Assembly: GCA_002390845.1 (NCBI GenBank) | Contig: DGQT01000102.1 | Coordinates: 1 to 8,113 of the forward strand | Length of the DNA: 8,113 bases | Source of the DNA: Chitinophagaceae bacterium UBA4407 | Lineage (GTDB): Bacteria; Bacteroidota; Bacteroidia; Chitinophagales; Chitinophagaceae | Direction: 5' to 3' | Part shown: positions 1-5,645 of the stretch, one piece after another | Layout: each line of letters begins with the position of its first letter | How positions within the stretch are numbered: the stretch's first letter is position 1 | Notes under the pieces: generated by a model | What the model saw: the letters and a program-made list of their open reading frames with translations, nothing else | Database searches by the model: none | Told to the model about the DNA's origin: nothing | Translations under genes and position numbers: made by a program

Positions 1-18
1 TTTGTTTTAACAAACAGT

Positions 19-51
19 TTTGATACAGTTCTGATTATTCCTTTTAATTTG
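19..51 (+). promoter_or_regulatory. Candidate Bacteroidota-type promoter upstream of bamA
   Basis: TTTG at 19-22 is followed 21 bases later by TTAATTTG at 44-51. That differs at one position from the TAnnTTTG -7 element used by the primary sigma factor of Bacteroidota, and the spacing is acceptable. It would start a transcript near base 58 with a leader of about 50 bases. The region is AT-rich, so chance matches are likely, and the gene upstream may instead be co-transcribed with bamA. Confidence 0.25.
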
Positions 52-70
52 CCCAACTTAATCAAATTAT

Positions 71-95
71 AGTAACTGCGGCGGCGCAGCACTTT
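71..95 (+). repeat. GC-rich leader hairpin; degenerate copy of the intergenic repeat
   Basis: CTGCG (76-80) and CGCAG (85-89) form a short GC-rich stem around GCGG, about 20 bases before the bamA start, in an otherwise AT-rich leader. The stretch 81-94, GCGGCGCAGCACTT, matches the GCGTCGCACACTT core of the repeats at 8079 and 2941 apart from one substitution and one inserted base. It could be a decayed repeat copy or a 5' leader structure that affects bamA translation. The sequence does not distinguish these. Confidence 0.4.
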
Positions 96-109
96 CAAAT
101 ATTAACCGG

Positions 110-2887
110 ATGCAGCGATTTTACAGGTCTTTTTTGGCAGTTTTTACTTTTAGTTTAACGGGCCTTGCAGCGCAGGCGCAAGTGCCGGACAGTACCGGAA
201 ATCCTGCTGATACAACTGTTCAGCCTGTTACTTCATTAGATGCAGACCTGCTGAATATTTTCAATCAGAAAACTCCTCAGAAATATAAAGTTGCCGGTGT
301 AAAAATTACAGGCAATAAATATTTTGATGAGACATTGCTGCTCTCTGTATCGGGGATTAACATTGGCGATGAAATCACGATTCCCGGCGGCGACAATTTT
401 TCGAAAGCAATTGGCAAATTATGGGCGCAAAACTATTTTAGTGACGTAGCGATTTACATTACTAAACTGGATGGAACGGATATTTACCTTGAAATAAACG
501 TTACTGAAAGACCAAGACTTTCAAAATTTATTTTTAAGGGAATCGGCAAAAGTGAATCTGATGACCTGGGCCCTAAAACAGGCTTGATTATAGGAAGGGT
601 GGTTACAGAGAATATGAAACGTACAGCTATCGACGCTGTTGACAGGTTCTATTTTGATAAAGGTTTTAGAAACATACAAACCCGGATTGACGTTAAAAAA
701 GATACCGCTTTCGAAAACTCGGTGGTGCTTGATATTTATATAACCAAAGGGGGCAAGGTAAAAATAAATGACATCAGCTTTGTAGATAATACAGTCAACG
801 ATTTGAAGCTGAAAAAGCAGATGAAGGGCACTAAAGAAATGACCCGTCTTACCATTTTCCCTGTAAGAGATTCGGGAGGTTTTGCAAAACGTATTCCTTA
901 TAGTTTCAATGATTACGTTGGAGAAAAGGGGTTCCTCTCGTTCTCAAAAACAAGGCGCGTATTGGATCCTTACATACGCTTAAAGTTATTTACATCCGCA
1001 AAGTTTAACGATAAAAAATACGAGGAAGACAAGGAAAAAATTGTCGGGTATTACAATTCTTTAGGTTTCCGGGATGCAACCATTGCGAAGGATACACTTT
1101 ACAACAATGCGAAAGGCAATATTAATATTGATATTAAAGTTGAAGAAGGCCATAAGTATTATTTTGGCAATATCAGCTGGAGAGGTGCTACCAAGTATCC
1201 CGATTCTTTATTGTCAGTTGTGCTGGGTATTAATAAAGGGGACATTTATAATCTTGATCTGCTTAATAAAAAACTCGGCAAAAACGTATCACCTGAAGGT
1301 GGCGATATCAGCGGGCTTTACCAGGACGATGGTTATCTTTTTTTCCAGGTAGACCCGATAGAAACTGCGGTTTATAATGACACAATTGATTTTGAAATAC
1401 ATGTAAGGGAAGGGCCGCAGGCAACTTTTAAAAATATACGCATTACCGGGAATGAGCGTACCAAGGAATATGTAATCAGGCGTGAACTGCGTACGTTACC
1501 CGGTGAAAAATTCAGCCGTAGTGATGTAATACGTTCGCAGCGTGAGATTGCAAATCTGGGCTTTTTCGATCAGGAAAAAATTACGCCTAACATTGTTCCC
1601 AATCAGGAAGATGGTACGGTAGATATTACCTGGGGTGTTGCAGAGAAATCAAGCGATCAGCTTGAACTGAGCGCCGGTTTTGGGGGTGGCATAGGACTAA
1701 CCGGAACACTGGGTGTAACATTCAACAATTTTTCGATCAGGAATATTTTTCATAAAGAAGCATGGGATCCCCTGCCGGTTGGTGATGGGCAAAAATTAAG
1801 TGTGCGGGTTCAAAGCAATGGCCGGGCATACCGCTCTTACAATATTTCATTTACTGAGCCTTGGTTGGGTGGTAAAAAAAGAAATTCTCTTACACTTAGT
1901 TTATACGATACCAAATTTGCCAATGCTTATAATCCTTATACAGGAACCTATGAAAAACAGGCTGCTGATACATCGTACTTTAAAACAACCGGTTTTTCTG
2001 TTGGATTTCAGAAACAGTTAAAATGGCCTGATGATTATTTTTCTATAGGCGCCAGTTTTAACTATGCCAGGTACACCTTGAAAAACTATGCTATTGATCA
2101 AAGCCTAACACTTCGTGATGGATCTTTATTCAGAAATGGGAATTCGAATAATGTTAATTTGAAGTTGACCCTGAGCCGCTATTCACTGGATCAGCAGATA
2201 TTTCCACGCAGCGGCTCTAATTTTTCATTAAGCTTGGCGGTGACCCCTCCGTTTTCTTTGATTGATAAAAGCATTCTTTCTTCGGCTAACCCATATAAAT
2301 TAATTGAGTATCACAAATGGCGGTTTACAGGCGAATGGTATGTGCCTATTGGCCGGCCCCGCGGTGAAGAACACAACAAGCAGTTTGTAATGAAACTGGC
2401 GGCTAAGTTTGGTTATCTTGGAAGATACAATAAAGATTTACAGATTTCGCCATTTGAACGTTTCCAGGTTGGAGATGCAGGGTTAAGTAACAGCTATGCA
2501 TTGCTGGGTTACGATATTGTTGCACAACGTGGTTACCCCGTATATGAGACATCAGACCCAAGGGTGAACCCCGATCAGCAGGGAGCATCAAAATACTTTA
2601 CCATGTTTAATAAATATACACTGGAATTGCGCTATCCGTTTAGCACGAGTGCCAGCAGTACCATTTATGGGTTAACATTCTTTGAAGCTGCGAATGGCTG
2701 GTATTCTTTTAAAGACTATAGTCCGTTTCAGTTGCGTCGTTCAGTTGGTGTGGGAATGCGTTTCTTCCTGCCTATGTTTGGTTTGCTTGGGTTCGATTAT
2801 GGCGTGGGTTTAGACAGGTACAGCAGCGGATCGAGTTTAAAAGATGCGTCCCGCTTTACCTTTATGCTGGGCTTTGAACCGGATTAA
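110..2887 (+). CDS. bamA: BamA, outer membrane protein assembly factor (Omp85 family)
   Basis: This is the central subunit of the BAM machine, which folds and inserts beta-barrel proteins into the outer membrane. The 925-residue protein starts with a signal peptide (cleavage likely after AQA, about residue 24). Five POTRA repeats follow at roughly 59-133, 136-212, 217-346, 349-434 and 437-513, with the recurrent 'I.G.....YV' type pattern clearest in POTRA1 (VKITGNKYF) and POTRA5 (IRITGNERT). POTRA3 carries an insert at about 239-297, which accounts for part of the length beyond the roughly 810 residues of E. coli BamA. A 16-stranded barrel is expected from about 516 to the end. The loop-6 motif appears as QRGY at 806-809. 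The ATG at 110 is the first after an in-frame stop at 59-61 and gives a good signal peptide. The protein ends LGFEPD rather than in an aromatic residue. The family is certain; barrel strand limits are approximate. Confidence 0.96.
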   Translation: MQRFYRSFLAVFTFSLTGLAAQAQVPDSTGNPADTTVQPVTSLDADLLNIFNQKTPQKYKVAGVKITGNKYFDETLLLSVSGINIGDEITIPGGDNFSKAIGKLWAQNYFSDVAIYITKLDGTDIYLEINVTERPRLSKFIFKGIGKSESDDLGPKTGLIIGRVVTENMKRTAIDAVDRFYFDKGFRNIQTRIDVKKDTAFENSVVLDIYITKGGKVKINDISFVDNTVNDLKLKKQMKGTKEMTRLTIFPVRDSGGFAKRIPYSFNDYVGEKGFLSFSKTRRVLDPYIRLKLFTSAKFNDKKYEEDKEKIVGYYNSLGFRDATIAKDTLYNNAKGNINIDIKVEEGHKYYFGNISWRGATKYPDSLLSVVLGINKGDIYNLDLLNKKLGKNVSPEGGDISGLYQDDGYLFFQVDPIETAVYNDTIDFEIHVREGPQATFKNIRITGNERTKEYVIRRELRTLPGEKFSRSDVIRSQREIANLGFFDQEKITPNIVPNQEDGTVDITWGVAEKSSDQLELSAGFGGGIGLTGTLGVTFNNFSIRNIFHKEAWDPLPVGDGQKLSVRVQSNGRAYRSYNISFTEPWLGGKKRNSLTLSLYDTKFANAYNPYTGTYEKQAADTSYFKTTGFSVGFQKQLKWPDDYFSIGASFNYARYTLKNYAIDQSLTLRDGSLFRNGNSNNVNLKLTLSRYSLDQQIFPRSGSNFSLSLAVTPPFSLIDKSILSSANPYKLIEYHKWRFTGEWYVPIGRPRGEEHNKQFVMKLAAKFGYLGRYNKDLQISPFERFQVGDAGLSNSYALLGYDIVAQRGYPVYETSDPRVNPDQQGASKYFTMFNKYTLELRYPFSTSASSTIYGLTFFEAANGWYSFKDYSPFQLRRSVGVGMRFFLPMFGLLGFDYGVGLDRYSSGSSLKDASRFTFMLGFEPD

Positions 2888-3031
2888 TTTACGGCGTAAG
2901 GTGCGGCGGCTGTTTAAGCTGAAAAGATAATAAACCGTTGAAGTGTGCGACGCAAGGATGCTGATAAGAATTAATTTAGCCCGGCTCATAAAAAGACCCT
3001 GGTTAAAGATCCCTTAATTAAAAAATATATT
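2888..3031. other. bamA-ompH intergenic region
   Basis: This 144-base gap begins one base after the bamA stop with TTACGGCGTAA (2889-2899), a perfect odd-length palindrome whose loop is too tight to act as a terminator, and there is no T-run. It also holds the inverted repeat copy at 2933-2955. TAATTTAG at 2972-2979 is one base from the -7 consensus, but no convincing -33 element lies at the right distance. Read-through from bamA into the chaperone genes is therefore plausible. The ompH leader ends in an A-rich stretch (about 3017-3031) without a Shine-Dalgarno sequence. Confidence 0.5.
2933..2955 (-). repeat. Intergenic repeat, inverted copy (core TGCGTCGCACACTT)
   Basis: Read on the minus strand, this segment matches 8079-8101 at 21 of 23 bases, including a perfect 15-base run (2941-2955 against 8079-8093). 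The core contains the odd palindrome TGCG-w-CGCA. The copy lies entirely between bamA and the first ompH gene. The further minus-strand sequence beyond the core (GCATCC, 2956-2961) resembles the GAGCATCG flank of the copy at 4331. Confidence 0.7.
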
Positions 3032-3544
3032 ATGAAAAAGTTTTTGCTTGTTGCGGTAACCTTTTTTCTTTTTGCATTTGGTTCTTATGCCCAGCGTTAT
3101 GCCATCATAGATACCAAATACATACTCGGAAAGATTCCCGAATACCAGGACGCAGATAAAAAACTACAGTTGGTAAGCGACCAGTGGCAAAAGGAGATTG
3201 ACGACAAACAGGCTGTACTTGATAAAATGTACAAGGATTATGATGCAGAACAGTTTATGCTTAGCGATGACCTGAAAAAGAAACGTGAAGATGAGCTTTT
3301 TAATAAAGAAAAGGAAGTTCGCGACCTGCAAAAAAAAAGGTTTGGCTACCAGGGCGATCTTTTTAAAGAAAGAGAAAAACTGGTGAAGCCTTTGCAGGAT
3401 AAATTATACAATGCCGTACAGAAGATTGCGGTGGCAAGGGGTTACGATTTCATACTTGATAAAAGTGAAGGAATTACCGTTATATTTGCCGACCCAAAAT
3501 TAGACAAGAGCGATGATGTGTTACGCGAAATGGGTGTAAAATAA
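3032..3544 (+). CDS. OmpH/Skp family periplasmic chaperone (first copy)
   Basis: This Skp-type chaperone is expected to bind unfolded outer-membrane proteins in the periplasm and pass them to BamA. The 170 residues fit the usual family length of about 160-180. The signal peptide spans residues 1-20 (cleavage after SYA). A short beta strand follows (RYAIIDTKYIL), then a long charged helical region at about 42-124, rich in K, E, D and Q, that would form the coiled-coil tentacle. The C-terminal part has the family pattern of a helix (KLYNAVQKIAVARGYDFILD) and a strand (GITVIFADPKLD) that close the trimeric body. It lies 144 bases after bamA and 41 before a second family member. This bamA-ompH-ompH order is common in Bacteroidota. 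The ATG at 3032 follows an A-rich leader and gives a textbook signal peptide. Confidence 0.93.
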   Translation: MKKFLLVAVTFFLFAFGSYAQRYAIIDTKYILGKIPEYQDADKKLQLVSDQWQKEIDDKQAVLDKMYKDYDAEQFMLSDDLKKKREDELFNKEKEVRDLQKKRFGYQGDLFKEREKLVKPLQDKLYNAVQKIAVARGYDFILDKSEGITVIFADPKLDKSDDVLREMGVK

Positions 3545-3585
3545 AAAGTTATCTATTAATCAATTAATAATTACAAAGAACAAAC

Positions 3586-4215
3586 ATGAAAAAAGTTTTC
3601 TTATCCGTATTTACTATAGCAGCTGTTTTGTTTTCAGCCCAAAGCGTTAAAGCGCAGCAATTTAAAGTTGGTGTTTTTGACCTTGACCTTATGGTACAGG
3701 CAATGCCCGGCTATGGTTATGTTGACAGCCTGGTTAATATCTATAACACAGATTCGCTCGGTGCTGAATATGAAATTTATACAACCGAATACAAACGTTT
3801 AGACAGTACTTATAAAGCAGATTCTGTAAAAGTTGCCGCTGGTACAAAGTCCGCCACTATATTGGCTTATACAGATGGTGAACGCCGTAAAATGATGACG
3901 AACCTGGTTTACTGGCAGCAAATTGCCCAGAAAAAATCTGAGGACAGAAGGGGTTTGCTGGCACAGCCACTTTACGAGAAAGTTGCAGCGGCATATAAGA
4001 AAGTACTTGATGCAAGAAAATATACATTGGTGCTTAAACCGCAAACGTACGAGTTGGGTTTTGCAATAGACAATATCTTTATTTCTGTAGCCAAAGAATT
4101 AAAACTTACCGATTTACCGCAACAGCTTATTTACCTGGGCGATGATCCCGATGCTGTAAAAGCACCACCGGTTAAAGCGCCACCAGCTACAGGTACCAAA
4201 CCAAAAACAAATTAA
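3586..4215 (+). CDS. OmpH/Skp-like periplasmic protein (second copy, Pro-rich tail)
   Basis: This is a second predicted periplasmic chaperone of the OmpH family, 209 residues long and divergent from its neighbour. The signal peptide spans residues 1-23 (cleavage after VKA). The first mature strand, FKVGVFDLDLMVQAMPGY, aligns with the RYAIIDTKYILGKIPEY start of the first copy. The tentacle region (about 45-135) is less charged than in the first copy and richer in Tyr, Ser and Thr. The closing segment KVLDARKYTLVLKPQTYELGFAID again matches the family body. The tail repeats VKAPP (191-195 and 196-200) and ends in a flexible Pro/Lys/Thr stretch absent from the first copy. The 41-base gap before it holds an AT-rich inverted repeat (3554-3569) but no terminator, so both ompH genes are probably on one transcript. 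Family assignment is good; client specificity is unknown. Confidence 0.88.
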   Translation: MKKVFLSVFTIAAVLFSAQSVKAQQFKVGVFDLDLMVQAMPGYGYVDSLVNIYNTDSLGAEYEIYTTEYKRLDSTYKADSVKVAAGTKSATILAYTDGERRKMMTNLVYWQQIAQKKSEDRRGLLAQPLYEKVAAAYKKVLDARKYTLVLKPQTYELGFAIDNIFISVAKELKLTDLPQQLIYLGDDPDAVKAPPVKAPPATGTKPKTN

Positions 4216-4233
4216 TAATTTAACGGTATAAAT

Positions 4234-4267
4234 AAAAAACCACGTCAAAAAAAAGGCGTGGTTTTTT
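4234..4267 (+). terminator. Intrinsic terminator after the bamA-ompH-ompH group
   Basis: The arms 4234-4246 and 4255-4267 pair over 13 positions (AAAAAACCACG with CGTGGTTTTTT, plus an inner T-G wobble and a C-G pair) around an eight-A loop. The 3' arm ends in six T residues. It starts 18 bases after the second ompH stop. The A-run on the 5' side pairs with the T-run, so the hairpin could also work on the opposite strand, but no minus-strand gene is nearby. Confidence 0.9.
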
Positions 4268-4504
4268 ATTGGGCAAAATTGGTTTAGTTCTTAAGCAAGA
4301 TTTTTTGAACCAGGCTGATGTAATACTATTGAGCATCGTTGCACAGTTTATCCCGTTCCGAATGCTTTCGGGATTCGGGGCACACTTCAGGTTCCTCAAC
4401 AATATCAGGCAATATGCAGCTTAAAAAGTGATCTTCTGATTTTATGACAGCAATCATTTTCTGCTTAAAAAAATGTTACTAGCTTCACGGTATAAAACAT
4501 CAAA
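4268..4504. other. Intergenic region upstream of the universal stress gene
   Basis: The first part contains the split repeat described at 4324-4389. The remaining 115 bases, up to the stress gene start, are AT-rich and should hold its promoter. No -33/-7 pair stands out: TAGCTTCA near 4480 is only a partial -7 match. The leader just before the start (GGTATAAAACATCAAA) is A-rich and lacks a Shine-Dalgarno sequence. A minus-strand open frame across part of this region has no protein-like character. Confidence 0.5.
4324..4389 (+). repeat. Intergenic repeat copy split by a hairpin-forming insert
   Basis: The left part (4324-4342) is TACTATTGAGC followed by ATCGTTGC; its first 11 bases are identical to 5381-5391. 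The right part GCACACTTCA (4380-4389) is identical to the minus strand of 2939-2948. In the copy at 8078 the same two halves are separated by only three bases (GTC), whereas here 37 bases lie between them. That insert has CCGAAT (4358-4363) able to pair with ATTCGG (4373-4378), a competing CCGAA/TTCGG hairpin (4358-4371), and a tandem TTCGGG. Confidence 0.5.
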
Positions 4505-5338
4505 ATGAAAACTATTCTTGTACCCACCGACTTTTCTGAAGCTGCCAGGAATGCCGCGCTATATGCAATCAGTTTTGCAAAACAGGTAAAGGCCACTGAA
4601 ATTATATTCTACAATACCTACCAGGCACCACCAGTAGTAGATGTAAATATGGCTATGGTAGAAACAGTAGATGTTAACCTTCTTAAAAAAAACAGCGAAG
4701 AAAGCCTGGAGCTTTTCAGGCAGCAGTTACAACCATTTTGCGATGCAGGACTAGAATTGAGTACACACAGCGAATACGGTATGCTTACCACAGACATAAA
4801 TGATGTATGCAGGCAGCACCATGCCGATGTGATTGTAATGGGCGTTACCGGTGCCGGTAAACTTTCTGAAACATTAATGGGCAGTTATGCAGTGGATGTA
4901 TCAAGGCGGTCAAAAACGCCGGTAATTATTGTTCCACCCGGTGCTGTATATACTGCTATCGAAGAAATTATGCTGGCATGCGATTTTACCAAAGTTGCAG
5001 AAACCACACCGGTAGAACCCATTAAAAAAATCCTCAATGCTACAACAGCTAAACTGTTCGTGGTAAATATAGATCACAATAACAGGCACTTTAAGCCCGA
5101 AACATTACAGGAAAATTTTGCTTTACACGTATTATTACATCCGTTTAATCCCGATTATGAATATATAGACGATACTGATTTTGTCGGAGCCATCAACAAA
5201 TTTGCCCTGGAAAAAGAGGTGGATCTTATTATCACGATTCCCAAAAAAATGGGCTGGTTCGATCACCTTTTTAAACGCAGCCATACGGCCATGCTGGCCT
5301 TCCACAGCCATGTGCCATTGATGGTAGTGCATGAATAA
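4505..5338 (+). CDS. Universal stress protein, tandem UspA domains
   Basis: This is a cytoplasmic two-domain Usp protein of 277 residues. Members are usually induced by starvation or other stress and many bind ATP; the exact job of this one is unknown. Domain 1 (about 1-147) starts MKTILVPTDFSE, with Asp9 at the position that contacts adenine, and carries the full nucleotide motif G-x2-G-x9-G-S (Gly113, Gly116, Gly126, Ser127) followed by the strand TPVIIVPP. Domain 2 (about 153-277) keeps the fold markers IMLACDF (Asp160) and the closing strand VPLMVVHE, but the loop IPKKMGWFDHLFKRSH has no G-x2-G-x9-G-S, so it has probably lost ATP binding. No signal peptide or membrane segment is present. 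It stands alone, preceded by a terminator and flanked on both sides by repeat-bearing gaps. The start is the first ATG and matches the family N-terminus exactly. Confidence 0.93.
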   Translation: MKTILVPTDFSEAARNAALYAISFAKQVKATEIIFYNTYQAPPVVDVNMAMVETVDVNLLKKNSEESLELFRQQLQPFCDAGLELSTHSEYGMLTTDINDVCRQHHADVIVMGVTGAGKLSETLMGSYAVDVSRRSKTPVIIVPPGAVYTAIEEIMLACDFTKVAETTPVEPIKKILNATTAKLFVVNIDHNNRHFKPETLQENFALHVLLHPFNPDYEYIDDTDFVGAINKFALEKEVDLIITIPKKMGWFDHLFKRSHTAMLAFHSHVPLMVVHE

Positions 5339-5380
5339 TTTTATGTAAGCCGGTTTATATTTTGTAGCAAACTGTATTAC

Positions 5381-5505
5381 TACTATTGAGCTTCCGTTGT
5401 GTCACTCACTTGTACGGTTGTATCAGTATTCGGCATTGCGGAGGAACCCCAACGATGCCATTTTTTTCAACAGATGAACGGATTGCGACGCAATGGAGAT
5501 GCCAT
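5381..5505 (+). repeat. Composite copy of the intergenic repeat
   Basis: TACTATTGAGC (5381-5391) is identical to 4324-4334, and CACTTGTACGGTTG (5407-5420) is identical to 8089-8102, in the same order as in the other copies. The central core has decayed to TGTGTCACT. About 60 bases further on, TTGCGACGCAA (5483-5493) is a perfect odd palindrome that again carries the GCGACGCAA core of 2947-2955. GATGCCAT occurs twice (5454-5461 and 5498-5505). The outer limits of the repeat unit are uncertain. Confidence 0.55.
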
Positions 5506-5633
5506 GAAAACCAATGCTGGTACCATTATCATACTATATCGTTTCTTCTTCGCACTACAATAAATGCAACAAGTCTGGTTGAGTTAATATCAAAATTTCT
5601 ATCATTTATCATTATATTGTTTTCTTATTGAAA

Positions 5634-5643
5634 CAATCGATTG
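5634..5643. promoter_or_regulatory. Palindrome CAATCGATTG just before the GH78 start
   Basis: This is a perfect 10-base palindrome ending two bases before the preferred ATG at 5646. Its position would suit an operator or a start-proximal structure. A 10-base palindrome can also arise by chance, and no second copy was noticed nearby. Confidence 0.2.
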
Positions 5644-5645
5644 CT

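Larger units (their letters stand above)
5339..5645. other. Intergenic region between the Usp and GH78 genes
   Basis: This 307-base gap is occupied in its middle by the composite repeat at 5381-5505. The next 140 bases are AT-rich and contain no recognisable gene. An 81-codon open frame runs from 5386 to 5631, but it starts inside the repeat and its translation has no signal peptide or domain, so I do not call it. No terminator with a clear stem and T-run is visible after the Usp gene. The last bases contain the palindrome at 5634-5643, and the GH78 promoter should lie here too. Confidence 0.55.

Noticed and set aside
1..14. Palindrome TTTGTT-TT-AACAAA at the window start
   Set aside because: The two-base loop is too small for a hairpin, the sequence is pure low complexity, and the upstream context is missing, so neither a terminator nor an operator can be supported.
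2731..2743. TTGCGTCGTTCAG inside bamA as a repeat copy
   Set aside because: Only the first nine bases resemble the core and they encode ordinary barrel residues; there is no matching flank.
2889..2899. TTACGGCGTAA right after the bamA stop as a terminator
   Set aside because: The loop is a single base and no T-run follows, so it cannot act as an intrinsic terminator; it is mentioned only as a palindrome.
3554..3569. AT-rich inverted repeat TATTAAT-CA-ATTAATA between the two ompH genes
   Set aside because: With no GC pairs and a two-base spacer it is not a terminator, and AT-only palindromes are expected by chance in such gaps.
4220..4402. 60-codon minus-strand open frame after the ompH genes
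   Set aside because: It spans the terminator hairpin and the repeat; the translation is not protein-like.
5386..5631. 81-codon open frame upstream of the GH78 gene
   Set aside because: It starts inside the repeat, overlaps the alternative TTG start of the GH78 gene, and its Cys/His-rich translation shows no signal peptide, domain or compositional match to the neighbouring proteins.
5628..5645. TTG start that would add six residues to the GH78 protein
   Set aside because: The ATG at 5646 gives a cleaner MKK signal peptide, and TTG starts are rare in this group.
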